Source: Amycolatopsis mediterranei (lineage in GTDB: Bacteria > Actinomycetota > Actinomycetes > Mycobacteriales > Pseudonocardiaceae). From it: a stretch of DNA of 64,000 nucleotides. The translations under genes and the position numbers were made by a program. Positions 27,914 to 36,533 of this stretch are shown in pieces; positions within the stretch are counted from its first letter, which is position 1; each line of letters begins with the position of its first letter. The stretch is from assembly GCF_026017845.1 (NCBI RefSeq), contig NZ_CP100416.1:252288-316287 (forward strand). The letters run 5' to 3'. The notes beneath the pieces were generated by a model that made no database searches, was not told the origin of the DNA, and worked only from the letters and a program-made list of their open reading frames with translations.

Positions 27914-28891
27914 CTACCAGCGATCGTGCACCAGCGGCCGGATGAGCTCGTCGTAGGTTTCGCGGACGGCGGCGGTCGCCTCGGCGGAGAGCGGCGGCAG
28001 CGCGGCCGCGGCGGTGTTCGCCTCCGCCTGCCCGGCGTTGCGGGCGCCCGGGATCACCGTGCTGACGCCCGGCTGGTCGATGATCCAGCGCAGCGCGAAC
28101 TGGGCGAGCGTCCGGCCGGACGGCACCAGCCCGCGCAGCCGTTCGACGGCTTCCAGCCCGACCTCGTACGGCACGCCGGAGAACGTCTCGCCGACGTCGA
28201 ACGCGTCGCCGTGGCGGTTGTAGTTGCGATGGTCGTTCTCGGCGAACGTCGTGCTCGCGGTGTAGCGCCCGGACAGCAGGCCGGAGGCCAGCGGCACCCG
28301 CGCGATGATCCCGGCGCCCGCTTCCGCCGCCGCGGGCAGCACGCGCTCGAGCGGCTTCAACCGCAGGCAGTTGAGGATGATCTGCACCGAGGCGACGTTC
28401 GGGCGCGCCAACGCCGTCAGCGCCTCTTCGCAGGTCTCGACGCTCACGCCGTAGGCCTTGATGCGGCCTTCGTCCACCATCGCGTCGAGGGCGTCGTACA
28501 CCGCGTCGGAGGAGTACACCGGCGTCGGCGGGCAGTGCAGCTGGACCAGGTCGAGCGTGTCCACGCCGAGGTTGCGGCGCGACCGGTCGTTCCACTCGCG
28601 GAAGTTCGCGGCGACGTAGTTCTCCGGCACCTGCTCGACCCGGCGGCCCATCTTGGTGGCCACGAAGACGTCCCCGCGCTCGGCGAGGAACCGGCCGACC
28701 AGCCGCTCGCTGCGGCCGTCGCCGTAGACGTCGGCGGTGTCGAAGAAGGTGACACCGTTGTCGGCCGCCGCGTGCAGCACGCCCAGCGCGTCGTTCTCGT
28801 CGACCTCGCCCCAGTCCGCCCCGAGCTGCCAGCAGCCGAGCCCGACAACGGACACCTCGCGGCCCAGGCGGGCGATCTTCCGGTTCTCCAT
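27914..28891 (-). CDS. Aldo/keto reductase
   Basis: The 325-residue TIM-barrel protein has the AKR motifs VSVVGLGCWQLG, FFDTADVYGDGRSERLVGRFL (catalytic Asp and Tyr), VATKMGRR (Lys) and LVQLHCPP (His). The cofactor-binding VSTVIPGARNAGQAEANTAA follows. It reduces aldehydes or ketones with NADPH. I chose the ATG giving MENRKIARLG, which places the first beta-strand at the usual distance; an earlier TG-type start would add six residues. It diverges by 42 bases from a MarR gene that may regulate it and the nitroreductase behind it. Confidence 0.9.
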   Translation of the reverse strand: MENRKIARLGREVSVVGLGCWQLGADWGEVDENDALGVLHAAADNGVTFFDTADVYGDGRSERLVGRFLAERGDVFVATKMGRRVEQVPENYVAANFREWNDRSRRNLGVDTLDLVQLHCPPTPVYSSDAVYDALDAMVDEGRIKAYGVSVETCEEALTALARPNVASVQIILNCLRLKPLERVLPAAAEAGAGIIARVPLASGLLSGRYTASTTFAENDHRNYNRHGDAFDVGETFSGVPYEVGLEAVERLRGLVPSGRTLAQFALRWIIDQPGVSTVIPGARNAGQAEANTAAAALPPLSAEATAAVRETYDELIRPLVHDRW

Positions 28892-28933
28892 GTTGCGATC
28901 CAAGCACACGACCGGCGCCTATGATCGGCCGTC

Positions 28934-29434
28934 ATGGCCATGACGGGTGATCCGGAGCGGCGGGGTCCGGAGGGGCTCGGGACCCGGATGCGGCACGTCC
29001 TCGAGATCCTCGACGGCGACGTCGCGCGCTTCCTCGCCGACATCGGCCTCGACGACTACCGGCCGCGCTACTCGCCGGTGGTGCGGGCGCTGCTCGCGCG
29101 CGGCCCGCTGGCCATCCGCGACCTCGCCGAAGAAATGCGCGTGACGCACTCGGCGGCCAGCCAGACCGTCGCGCAGATGCACCGGGCCGGGTTCGTGAGC
29201 CTCGAGCCGGGCGTCGACGCCCGGCAGCGGATCGTGTCGCTCACCGCCCGGACGCGCGAGCTGCTGCCGCTGATCGAGGCGGAGTGGACGGCGACGACCG
29301 AAGCGACGGCGGCACTGGAAGCCGAGTTGCCGTACTCGCTGCGCGCCCTGCTGGACGACATCGTCGAAGCCCTGGAGCGCAAGCCGTTCCGGCAGCGGAT
29401 CGGCGAGACCACCGCCGCGCAAGAGCTGCGCTGA
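28934..29434 (+). CDS. MarR-family transcriptional regulator
   Basis: The 166-residue protein has the MarR winged-helix core: YSPVVRALLARGPLAIRDLAEEMRVTHSAASQTVAQMHRAGFV, followed by the wing LEPGVDARQRIVSLTARTRELL. Helical dimerisation ends flank it. It sits back to back with the aldo/keto reductase and nitroreductase genes and is a plausible repressor of that pair. The gap is only 42 bases, and no clear palindrome was seen in it. A second ATG two codons on is an alternative start. Confidence 0.82.
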   Translation: MAMTGDPERRGPEGLGTRMRHVLEILDGDVARFLADIGLDDYRPRYSPVVRALLARGPLAIRDLAEEMRVTHSAASQTVAQMHRAGFVSLEPGVDARQRIVSLTARTRELLPLIEAEWTATTEATAALEAELPYSLRALLDDIVEALERKPFRQRIGETTAAQELR

Positions 29435-29447
29435 TCAAACGTGCTGA

Positions 29448-29867
29448 TCAGGCGTCCGGCAGCGGGAAGACCGCCCAGACGTACTTGCCGCCGGGGCAGC
29501 GTTCGAAGCCCCAGTCCAGCGACAGCGCCTGCACCAGGACGAGCCCGCGGCTGCGCGCCTCGGCGGGGGACGGCGCCCGCAGCTCGGGCAGCATCCGGCC
29601 GGTGTCGTGCACCCGCAGCGTCAGCCGGCCGGCGGCGTACTCGAGCTCGAGCCGCTGAGGCCGTTCGCCGTGCTCGAAGGCGTTGGTGACCAGCTCCGAC
29701 GTGGCCAGCAGGATGTCCTCGAGCTGCCGTTCGCCCACGCCGAGCCGGAGCAGCGCCGCCCGGACCTCGTGCCGGGCCAGCGCCGGCGCCGTGACGTCGG
29801 CGGGGAGGAGCACCCTCAGGGGGGCGGCGGCCGTGGCTGTACGCTGCGGCGTCCTCGACGTCGTCAT
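29448..29867 (-). CDS. HATPase_c serine kinase-like anti-sigma factor (RsbW type)
   Basis: The 139-residue protein is a stand-alone GHKL ATPase. The N-box is LLATSELVTNAFEHGE, the G1 segment is LRVHDTGRMLPEL, and the lid region SRGLVLVQALSLDWGF precedes the C-terminal GKYVWAVFPL. Proteins like this bind or phosphorylate STAS antagonists or hold sigma factors. It is the third gene of a leftward set behind RsbW and the SigB/F-type sigma factor, 62 bases after the latter. Which partner it binds cannot be told from sequence. Confidence 0.85.
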   Translation of the reverse strand: MTTSRTPQRTATAAAPLRVLLPADVTAPALARHEVRAALLRLGVGERQLEDILLATSELVTNAFEHGERPQRLELEYAAGRLTLRVHDTGRMLPELRAPSPAEARSRGLVLVQALSLDWGFERCPGGKYVWAVFPLPDA

Positions 29868-29929
29868 CCGGTCCCCCTCCCAGTGAGTTCGGTACCGCCC
29901 GCCAAGTACCCAAGCGGCCGATCGGCTAA

Positions 29930-30709
29930 TCAGGTGCCGTCGGCCAGCTCGGATTCGTCCAAGCCGGACCGCAGTTTCTTCAGCGTCGCGGCCAGCAGCC
30001 GCGACACCTGCATCTGGGACACCCCGACACGGCGGGCGATGTCCGACTGGCTCATCCCCGAGCCGAACCGCAGCGCGACGATCTTGCGCTCCCGCTCCGG
30101 CAGGCTCTCCAGCATCGGGCGCAGCGCCTCGCGCAGCTCCGCCTGGCCGAGCTCGGCGTCCGGCGCCCCGAAGCGGGTGTGCGCAGCGTTCTCCAGCAGG
30201 TGGTCCAGCGAGGCGCCGTAGCGGCCTTGACCGGCGCGGAGGCCCTCGTAGACGTCTTCGATGGGCACCCCGAGCCGCGCGGCGATCTCACTCGGCTTCG
30301 GGGCACGCGAGAGCTGCACGGTGAGCTCTTCGCGCGCGGCCGAGATGTTCGCGTTCAGCTCCTTGAGCCGCCGCGGCACCCGCACCGACCAGCTGTTGTC
30401 CCGGAAGTGGTGCCGCAGCTCGCCGGAGATGGTGGGCACGGCGAACGCCAGGAAGTCCGTCCCCTGCGCGGGGTCGAACCGGTCGACGGCGTGGATGAGC
30501 CCGACCGTGGCGATCTGGACCAGGTCCTCCATCGCCTCGTCGCGGTTGCGGAACTTCCGGGCCAGGTTCCGCGCCAGCTCCAGGTGCGTGCGCACGAGGG
30601 TGTCGCGGATGCGTTCGCGCTCCGGCGAGTCCGCCGGCAGGGCAGCGAGACGGGTGAACAGCGCGCCGACGTCGAGGTCGTTCCCGCTGCTCCCGGCGGG
30701 ATCGCTCAC
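29930..30709 (-). CDS. SigB/SigF-type alternative RNA polymerase sigma factor
   Basis: The 259-residue protein has regions 2 to 4 of stress/sporulation sigma factors. Region 2 reads LARNLARKFRNRDEAMEDLVQIATVGLIHAVDRFDPAQGTDF in two parts. Region 3 includes VPRRLKELNANISAAREELTVQL. Region 4 is LPERERKIVALRF with the helix-turn-helix MSQSDIARRVGVSQMQVSRLL. Its GTG start overlaps the stop of the upstream RsbW gene as GTGA, so anti-sigma and sigma are translated together. This fits control by partner switching with the STAS protein encoded nearby. A SigF-like promoter lies upstream of the pair. Confidence 0.93.
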   Translation of the reverse strand: MSDPAGSSGNDLDVGALFTRLAALPADSPERERIRDTLVRTHLELARNLARKFRNRDEAMEDLVQIATVGLIHAVDRFDPAQGTDFLAFAVPTISGELRHHFRDNSWSVRVPRRLKELNANISAAREELTVQLSRAPKPSEIAARLGVPIEDVYEGLRAGQGRYGASLDHLLENAAHTRFGAPDAELGQAELREALRPMLESLPERERKIVALRFGSGMSQSDIARRVGVSQMQVSRLLAATLKKLRSGLDESELADGT

Positions 30710-31122
30710 GAGTCCGCCGCCTGGCTCTCCCGGACGAGGTCCACCCGGGACAGGTAGCGGCCGTTCTCCGGGGTGATCGTGCGCTCGGCCGTCGTCGCGA
30801 GGGCGGTCAGCAGCTGCCACGACAGGCCGGCGTCGTCCTCGTGGTCGGCGCTGTCGGCCAGCACCGACACGGAGACCTCGATGCGCGGCCCGTTCCAGGA
30901 GAAGACACAGGTCAGCCTGCCGTCCGAGCTCGCGGGGAGCAGCAGCGAGCAGGCTTCGTCCACCGCCATCCGGAGGTCCTCGACGGCGTCGAGGTCGAAG
31001 TCCTGGCGCATCGCGATGTCGGCCACGATGGTCCGCAGCGTGGGCACGACGTGCGGGATCGCGGCCGTTCGCACCTCGATCACCTGCGCACCTTCCGGGA
31101 CGAGCGGGGCGTTGTCCTCCAC
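30706..31122 (-). CDS. Anti-sigma factor (RsbW/UsfX-like)
   Basis: The 138-residue protein is a GHKL-type anti-sigma factor: IPHVVPTLRTIVADIAM, the N-box LRMAVDEACSLLL, and the C-terminal strand LSWQLLTALATTAERTI. It should bind and silence the sigma factor whose gene it overlaps by four bases, and release it when the STAS antagonist competes. The Gly-rich ATP lid is weak, as in mycobacterial UsfX, so kinase activity is uncertain. The GTG start is preceded by AAAGGA; the same frame is open far upstream but that is shadow of other genes. Confidence 0.87.
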   Translation of the reverse strand: MEDNAPLVPEGAQVIEVRTAAIPHVVPTLRTIVADIAMRQDFDLDAVEDLRMAVDEACSLLLPASSDGRLTCVFSWNGPRIEVSVSVLADSADHEDDAGLSWQLLTALATTAERTITPENGRYLSRVDLVRESQAADS

Positions 31123-31188
31123 GTTTGTTCCTTTCTCCGCACTCGCGCTGCCGGGGATCGGCGGTGTCTGCCACGCCCGGTCAGCGAG

Positions 31189-31214
31189 ATGCCCGTGGTG
31201 TGAGCAAACCAAAC
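31189..31214 (-). promoter_or_regulatory. SigB/SigF-type promoter for the anti-sigma/sigma operon
   Basis: On the minus strand GTTT (31214-31211), a 16-base spacer and GGGCAT (31194-31189) fit the SigF/SigB consensus GTTT-N15-17-GGGTAT with one mismatch. It lies 67 bases before the RsbW start. This would let the sigma factor drive its own operon. Confidence 0.5.
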
Positions 31215-31285
31215 CCGGGTTTGATCCGCTCCACCGGCGGGCATGTAGCGGTCGACATGCTGATCCTGGGAAAGGCGGGGACGAC

Positions 31286-31594
31286 ATGGCTGACGTGAGC
31301 CGGCTGCCCAACGTGGTTGCTGAAGAGTGGGAATGGCAGCTGCGCGGCTCGTGCCGGGGTGCGGACAGCAGCCTTTTCTTCCACACCGACAACGAGCGGG
31401 GTTCGGCGCGAGAGCGGCGCGAAGCGCGGGCGAAGGCCATCTGCCAGGCCTGCCCGGTGCTGGCCCAGTGCCGCAAACACGCGATGACCGTACAGGAGCC
31501 GTACGGCATCTGGGGCGGCCTCGGGGAGATCGAGCGGCGCCAGCTGTTCCTGCGCCAGCGCAGGGCGGCGCGGAAGACCATGAGTGCGCACTGA
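31286..31594 (+). CDS. WhiB-family iron-sulfur regulator
   Basis: The 102-residue protein has the four WhiB cysteines (Cys23, Cys53, Cys56, Cys62, in the CxxCxxxxxC arrangement) that hold a [4Fe-4S] cluster. The GIWGG turn (74-78) and a basic tail (RRAARKT) for DNA or sigma binding follow. WhiB proteins sense redox or nitric oxide and act with primary sigma factors. Size and cysteine spacing are close to the WhiB1/WblE group, but a subgroup cannot be fixed by eye. It diverges from the anti-sigma/sigma operon. GGCGGGG is the likely ribosome-binding site. Confidence 0.92.
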   Translation: MADVSRLPNVVAEEWEWQLRGSCRGADSSLFFHTDNERGSARERREARAKAICQACPVLAQCRKHAMTVQEPYGIWGGLGEIERRQLFLRQRRAARKTMSAH

Positions 31595-31812
31595 GCAGAG
31601 CGCTGAGCAGGCAGGATTTGATCGTCGGTGAGCAGTACAGGCGAAAGGGTGGCGGCCGTGGCGGGCGCGGTCGCTTCCTGGGTTAGGGTTGGCCCCGGAG
31701 TTGCCTTGACCGTGCCCGGCGCAAGCTTTGGGAAGGCACGGTGACACGGTTGCCGCTTGAGACAACAGGCGCGTACCCGGCGCAGGAGCAGCGCCTGACG
31801 AGGAGAAACTGC

Positions 31813-32166
31813 ATGCCCGCAGCCGACCAGAACGCCACCCCGCCCGGGTTCGGCATCACGCTGGACACCGACGCGACGGAACCCCGGGTGGTGGTCACCG
31901 GCGAGCTCGACCTGCTGACCAGTCCGCAGCTGCAGGAGGCCCTCGCCGGGCTGATCGCGGACAAGCGCGCGCAGCGGGTCGTGGCCGATCTGACCGGGGT
32001 GACCTTCTTCGATTCCTCCGCGCTGAACGTGGTGCTCCGCGCACAACGCCAGGCCGGCGAGCAGGATGTCGAACTCGCGGTCGTCCCCAGCCCCGCGGTG
32101 AGCCGCGTGATCGAGCTCACCGGCGTGGCCGAACACCTGAGCGTGTCGGAAGACCCCCAAGCCTGA
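31813..32166 (+). CDS. STAS-domain anti-sigma factor antagonist (RsbV type)
   Basis: The 117-residue protein is a single STAS domain: VVVTGELDLLTSPQLQEALAGLI, then VVADLTGVTFFDSSALNVVL, where the serine of FFDSSAL is the usual phosphorylation site, and VSRVIELTGV at the end. In its unphosphorylated form it should bind RsbW and free the sigma factor encoded to its left. The ATG with AGGAG seven bases upstream was chosen over an earlier frame. With the sigma factor, RsbW, second HATPase and WhiB, it completes a stress module. Confidence 0.9.
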   Translation: MPAADQNATPPGFGITLDTDATEPRVVVTGELDLLTSPQLQEALAGLIADKRAQRVVADLTGVTFFDSSALNVVLRAQRQAGEQDVELAVVPSPAVSRVIELTGVAEHLSVSEDPQA

Positions 32167-32222
32167 CCGCCCGCTACGGTTCCGCGGACTGATTTCGGTT
32201 CGCGGAACCTGGGGGCGGCACG

Positions 32223-33014
32223 ATGATGGGGCGGACGCATGCCCTGACCGGCTGGTGCGCGGGCTTGGCCCTGGCGCCCGCGGTGGGGGCGGGTTCGGTG
32301 CACCAGGCGGTCGTCTTCGCGGCGACCACGGCGGGCTTCGCCCTGCTGCCGGACCTCGACCACCCCGGAGCGAGCGCGTCCCGCCTCCTCGGCTGGCTGA
32401 CGGGCGCGTTGTCCTGGCTGCTGCGCCGCGTCTCGGCGGGCTTCTACGCGCTGACGAAGGGCCCGCGGGACGAGAACGTCTCCGGCAAACACCGCCACCT
32501 GTCCCACACCGTCCTGTTCGCGGCTGGCCTGGGCCTGCTGACCTCGTGGGGCACCACCGAAGGCGGCCCCTGGGCCGTGGTGGGCGTGGTCGTCTTCGGG
32601 CTGATGCTGGCCGAAGGCGCCCTGGGCGACTGGCTCCTCCCGGTGAGCGGCGCCGCGGTGGCGTGGTGGTTCTTCACGGCTCCCCCCGATCGGGCGGGTG
32701 AACTGGCGTCCATTTCGGGCTGGCTCGGGATCGCCGTCGCGGCCGGGTGCCTGACCCACTGCCTGGGTGACGCGCTGACCGAAGCCGGGTGCCCGTTCCT
32801 GTTCCCCATCCCGATCGCCGGCGAGACGTGGTACGAGATCCGGCCGCCGCGGGTGCTGCGCTTCCGGACCGGCAAGAAGGTCGAGAAGCGGCTGATCTTC
32901 CCGGTGTTCGCGCTGCTCGGGGTGCTGCTGGTCCCGGGGGTGTGGGAGCACACGGTGAGCACCTTCGAGCGGCTGTTCATCCCGCCGTCGAGCCAGCAGG
33001 CGACCACGCCTTGA
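32223..33014 (+). CDS. YdjM-family membrane-bound metal-dependent hydrolase (DUF457)
   Basis: The 263-residue protein has about five membrane segments and the histidine/aspartate pattern of the YdjM family: RTHALTGW at the start, LLPDLDHPGA, GKHRHLSHTVLF and LTHCLGDALTEAGCPFLFP. YdjM is known as an SOS-linked inner-membrane protein in E. coli; the reaction is unknown. No LexA-type box was noticed in front of this gene. It follows the STAS gene after 56 bases on the same strand, but a functional link is not evident. Confidence 0.85.
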   Translation: MMGRTHALTGWCAGLALAPAVGAGSVHQAVVFAATTAGFALLPDLDHPGASASRLLGWLTGALSWLLRRVSAGFYALTKGPRDENVSGKHRHLSHTVLFAAGLGLLTSWGTTEGGPWAVVGVVVFGLMLAEGALGDWLLPVSGAAVAWWFFTAPPDRAGELASISGWLGIAVAAGCLTHCLGDALTEAGCPFLFPIPIAGETWYEIRPPRVLRFRTGKKVEKRLIFPVFALLGVLLVPGVWEHTVSTFERLFIPPSSQQATTP

Positions 33015-33286
33015 TCCGTTCGGCGGCCACCGCGTAGTCCCCGGGTAGGCGGTGTGTCCGTTTTGGACGATGAGAATCCATGACGTGGGCTGCTTCGCCG
33101 GCCTGCGTCATGCGGTCGAATTCGGCCACCGGCGCCGACGGGCGGAGTTGCGGCCTTCGAGGCCGCCCGCCGTCCCAAGAGCAGCCCCCGCCCTATCCCG
33201 GGGGGCGTCCCCTGGTCCAGTTTATCGCCCCTGGCCTGCAAAAACGGGTCCCCGGCAAATCTGTGGACAACGCAAGCCGATGTGGA

Positions 33287-33718
33287 CTACTCCGCGATTT
33301 GCGGCGATTCCGCCTTGACAACTCGCTCGCCGCCCTCAGGGTTCGAGGACCTTGCGAGCTTGGCCGCCGCCGAAGTGTCCGGGTAATCGCGGTACGAAGT
33401 GATCTCACCCTCCACGACGGTGATGAGCCCCACTGACGACGGGAACTCGATCCCCGGGCCGGAGACCACCAGCTCCACCACGAAGCCCGACTCCGCCAGG
33501 GTGGTGGTGACCTGCGCTTTCGTCAGCCCCGCTGCTCGCGCCCGGACACCTCCGGCCGTCAACGTCGCCACGACTGCCTCGCGGCCTTCGATCCGCTCCC
33601 CCAGGAACGGGACTTCGTACACCGCGTCGGCGGCGAAGAGCGAAGCGAACGGGGCGACGTCCAAGGTGGACAACCCCGAACGGACCAAGGCGGCGATTTC
33701 GGGCACGGTGCGCGGCAT
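33287..33718 (-). CDS. SnoaL-like (NTF2-fold) protein
   Basis: The 143-residue protein fits the SnoaL/NTF2 cone fold: IAALVRSGLSTLDVAPFASLFAADAVYEVPF, then GREAVVATLTAGG and a final strand pair VGLITVVEGEITSYRDYPD. Members include polyketide cyclases, ketosteroid isomerase-like enzymes and binding proteins; catalytic residues are not clear enough to name a reaction. It diverges from a TetR gene 95 bases away and is its most likely target. The region on its 3' side up to the hydrolase gene (about 270 bases) shows no gene. Confidence 0.72.
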   Translation of the reverse strand: MPRTVPEIAALVRSGLSTLDVAPFASLFAADAVYEVPFLGERIEGREAVVATLTAGGVRARAAGLTKAQVTTTLAESGFVVELVVSGPGIEFPSSVGLITVVEGEITSYRDYPDTSAAAKLARSSNPEGGERVVKAESPQIAE

Positions 33719-33813
33719 CGGAATTCTCCTGGAAGACTGGACGTTGAATCGGAACGGTGGACCCGCTTAGGACGATACGGAGTTCCCGCTCCGGTTGTCA
33801 ACGAGGAGACGTG

Positions 33814-34386
33814 ATGGAGAAGATGCGCGCCGACGCGCGGCGCAACCGGGCCAAGGTGCTGGCCGCCGCCGAAGAGGCCTTCGCGCTCGATGGCCTCGCC
33901 GTGCCGCTCGATGACATCGCGCGGCTCGCCGGTGTCGGGGCCGGCACCGTCTACCGGCACTTCCCCAGCAAGGAAGCCCTGTTCCAGGCCGTCGTCCTCG
34001 AACGGATCCAGCAGTTCGCCGAGGAAGCCCGCGCGCTCGCCACCGCCGAAGACCCCGGTGCGGTCTTCGTCGACTACTTCGTCCGGGTCATCAAGCAGGC
34101 GTCGCTCAACCGCGCCATCTGCGACGCCCTCGCCGAGTCCGGGGAGCACGCCCTCAAGGCCGGCGCCGGCGACGAGTTCCGCGCCGCGCTGGCCGAGCTG
34201 CTCGCCCGGGCGCAGGCCGCCGGCGCCGTCCGCCCCGACATCGACGGCGACGACCTGCGGGCGCTCATCGTCGGCTGCCTCGCCGTCGAGCGGTACGCGC
34301 CCGGGAGCGCGCACCTGGTTCGCGTGGTCATCGACGGTCTGCGGGCGTCAGATCGCGCAGCTTCCGCAGCGGCGACCACACCATGA
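33814..34386 (+). CDS. TetR-family transcriptional regulator
   Basis: The 190-residue protein has the TetR N-terminal helix-turn-helix (RADARRNRAKVLAAAEEAFALDG, PLDDIARLAGVGAGTVYRHFPSKEALFQAV). A helical ligand domain with the C-terminal TetR_C33-like segment AGAVRPDIDGDDLRALIVGCL follows. The ATG was chosen for GAGGAGA upstream; a GTG one codon earlier is an alternative. It diverges from the SnoaL-like gene and probably represses it. Its 3' end overlaps the convergent MFS gene by 59 bases. Confidence 0.88.
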   Translation: MEKMRADARRNRAKVLAAAEEAFALDGLAVPLDDIARLAGVGAGTVYRHFPSKEALFQAVVLERIQQFAEEARALATAEDPGAVFVDYFVRVIKQASLNRAICDALAESGEHALKAGAGDEFRAALAELLARAQAAGAVRPDIDGDDLRALIVGCLAVERYAPGSAHLVRVVIDGLRASDRAASAAATTP

Positions 34387-35554
34387 TCGCCGCCGAAGCC
34401 AGCACGCCGGCCGCCGCGATGTGCAGCGTTGCCCGCATGCCGACCGTGCCGGCCAGCGTGCCGCCGAGCAGGCTGCCGAGCGGCACGATGCCGAACACCA
34501 ACGTCTGGGAGATGGCGTTGACCCGGCCCAGCAGCTCCGGCGGCGTGACGGCTTGCTGGAAGCTCACGCCGAAAACGCTCAGCACGATCACGCTGTAGCT
34601 GCTGAAGAACCCGGCGACGACGTAGCAGGCGAGCGCCCAGCCGCGTCCGGTGAACGGGTAGAACTGGTACGCCAGGCCGAAGAGCACCGCCGCACCCCAC
34701 AGGGCCCGCGCCTGGCCGATCCGGTCCCCGAGCCACCGCGCGGTCAGCCCGGCGGTGAGGGCGCCGGTCAGCGACGCCGTGCCGAGCACGCCGATCACCC
34801 AGGGCGAGAGCCCGACCTCCCGGGCGAGGAAGACGATCACGATCGCCAGGTGGGCCGACTGGAAGAAGCTCGACACGGCGCCGTGCGCGCTGATCGCCAG
34901 CAGGACGCGGTCGTCACGGACCAGTCGCAGCCCTTCGCCGATTTCGCGCAGCAACCGCCGTTCCCGCGGCTCGGGCCGCCTGTCCGGCGTCTCGATCCGG
35001 CGCAGCCAGAGGGCCGACCACAGGTAGCTGACAGCGTCCGCCGCCAGCGCCGCCGCGGTGCCCAGCGCCTGGACGATCACCCCGGCGAGGCCGGGGCCCG
35101 CGACCGCCGCCAGCGACCGGTTCGTCTGCAGCCGGGTGTTGGCTTCCGGCAGCTGCTCGAGCCGCACCAGCTGCGGGACGTAGGTCTGGTGGGCGACGTC
35201 GAAGAAGACGCCGAGCAGGCCGACGCCGAGGACCACGGCGAGCAGCTGGGCCATGCCGAGCACGCCGAACAGGGCGGCGACCGGGACCGAGGCGATCAGC
35301 ACGGCCCGCCCGGCGTCGGCGGCGATGAGCACCGGCCGGTGGCGGATCCGGTCGCACCACACGCCGACCTGCAGGCCGAGCACCAGGTACGGCAGCGTCG
35401 CCGCGGTCCGCAGCAAGGAGACCTCGAAGACCGGCGCGTCGAGCACGGTGACCGCGAGCAACGGCACCGCCAGGACGTCGATCCGGCTGCCGAGCTGGCT
35501 CGCGAGGTCGGCGAGCCAGAGGCGCCGGAAGTCCCGGTTCCGCAATACCCCCAT
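34328..35554 (-). CDS. Major facilitator superfamily exporter (EntS/MFS_3-like)
   Basis: The 408-residue protein has about twelve membrane segments. Family features are NRDFRRLWLADLASQLGSRIDVLAVPLLAV at the start, the loop 2-3 motif GVWCDRIRHRPVLIAADAGRA, NRSLAAVAGPGLAGVIVQ and a related second half. This is the drug/siderophore efflux MFS group that includes EntS. The substrate is unknown. The ATG giving MGVLRNRDF was selected because it starts the first helix at the family distance; upstream codons are in frame but lack a Shine-Dalgarno. It converges on and overlaps the TetR gene. Confidence 0.85.
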   Translation of the reverse strand: MGVLRNRDFRRLWLADLASQLGSRIDVLAVPLLAVTVLDAPVFEVSLLRTAATLPYLVLGLQVGVWCDRIRHRPVLIAADAGRAVLIASVPVAALFGVLGMAQLLAVVLGVGLLGVFFDVAHQTYVPQLVRLEQLPEANTRLQTNRSLAAVAGPGLAGVIVQALGTAAALAADAVSYLWSALWLRRIETPDRRPEPRERRLLREIGEGLRLVRDDRVLLAISAHGAVSSFFQSAHLAIVIVFLAREVGLSPWVIGVLGTASLTGALTAGLTARWLGDRIGQARALWGAAVLFGLAYQFYPFTGRGWALACYVVAGFFSSYSVIVLSVFGVSFQQAVTPPELLGRVNAISQTLVFGIVPLGSLLGGTLAGTVGMRATLHIAAAGVLASAAIMVWSPLRKLRDLTPADRR

Positions 35555-35694
35555 GGATCCAAGCTGGCACGTGCGCGCACTCCACGCAAGAAAGTTGAGC
35601 CGACCCGGCTCCAGGTGCACATCGGGTAACACGACGTAAGATCAAGGCGAGTTAGTCCTCGTACCTGCGCTGCACGTGGCGAGGGGGTGCCCGG

Positions 35695-36027
35695 ATGACC
35701 AGCCGACCTACCTGGGGCTCCGCCGCGGTCACCGGCCTCGCGGGCTTCGCCACCGGATTGCTGGTGGCGGCCACGCTCGTCGCCGGGCGGCCCGCTCCGC
35801 GCACCGCCGAGACCACCGATCCGCCGCCGACGAGGACCGTTTCCGCGGTGCCCGTCACGGTCACCGAGTCCGCGCCGGCCGCCACCGTCACCTCGGTCGA
35901 GACGCCGCCGGCGACGACCACCACCAGCGTCGTCGAGGTCACCCTGCCGCCGGCGACCTCGGTCACCTCCGTCACGCCGACCTCGACTTCGTCCCCCTTG
36001 CCGCTGACCTCGATCTGGCGCGACTGA
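35695..36027 (+). CDS. Small single-pass membrane or exported Thr/Pro/Val-rich protein
   Basis: I do not recognise this 110-residue protein. It has one hydrophobic segment (about 9-30, VTGLAGFATGLLVAATLVAG), which could anchor it or act as signal peptide. A low-complexity Thr/Val/Pro tail with many TVTS and TTTT stretches follows. Such tails often span the cell wall or are glycosylated. It stands 38 bases before a small lipoprotein gene on the same strand, so the two may form a surface-protein pair. GAGGGGG precedes the ATG. Confidence 0.6.
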   Translation: MTSRPTWGSAAVTGLAGFATGLLVAATLVAGRPAPRTAETTDPPPTRTVSAVPVTVTESAPAATVTSVETPPATTTTSVVEVTLPPATSVTSVTPTSTSSPLPLTSIWRD

Positions 36028-36065
36028 CGGTGCAACCCGGCGGCGGCCGGCGCCGTCTGGTCGGC

Positions 36066-36533
36066 ATGCGTTACGTACTGGGGTTCGCGATGCTCGCCGC
36101 CGTGACGGCCGGTTGTACCGGACCGGAGGTCGCCTGCACGGCGATCGGCGTCCCGGTCGGCATCAGCCTGTCGATCCCGTCGCCGGACGGCATCTCGAAA
36201 GCGACGCTCGAAGCGTGCTGGCGCGACCGGTGCGGCACGCACGAGGTCGGCCTCTACCCCGAGACGTCGGCGGGCGCGACGACCTGCACGGGCACCGGCC
36301 CGGACAGCTCGTGCGGCACTTCGATGGTCCCGACCGGCGGTCTTCACGGCTTCGCGACGATCCCGGATCTGCCCGCCGAACCGGTGAAGGTCACCGTCCG
36401 GTTCGACGACGGAAAACCGCACACCGTCGAGGTGAAGCCGTCCTTCACCGAGCCGAACGGCCCCGCCTGCGGAAAGGCCGGCCCGCAGGCGCAGCTCGTG
36501 GCCGGTGCCGGCCACGAGCTGCGGGTGCGTTAG
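36066..36533 (+). CDS. Small secreted lipoprotein
   Basis: The 155-residue protein has a lipobox VTAGC (Cys17) after a short hydrophobic signal, so it is probably lipidated on the outer face of the membrane. The rest is beta-rich with four further cysteines besides the C-terminal GPACGK (ACTAIG, EACWRDRC, TTCTG, SSCG). No family name is recognised. It follows the Thr/Pro-rich membrane protein gene. Its stop overlaps the convergent ABC permease stop by four bases. The ATG was set by the lipobox distance. Confidence 0.65.
   Translation: MRYVLGFAMLAAVTAGCTGPEVACTAIGVPVGISLSIPSPDGISKATLEACWRDRCGTHEVGLYPETSAGATTCTGTGPDSSCGTSMVPTGGLHGFATIPDLPAEPVKVTVRFDDGKPHTVEVKPSFTEPNGPACGKAGPQAQLVAGAGHELRVR

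Noticed and set aside
33015..33286. Small rightward frames after the YdjM-like gene
   Set aside because: No ribosome-binding site, no recognisable domain and Arg/Pro-rich composition; treated as non-coding.
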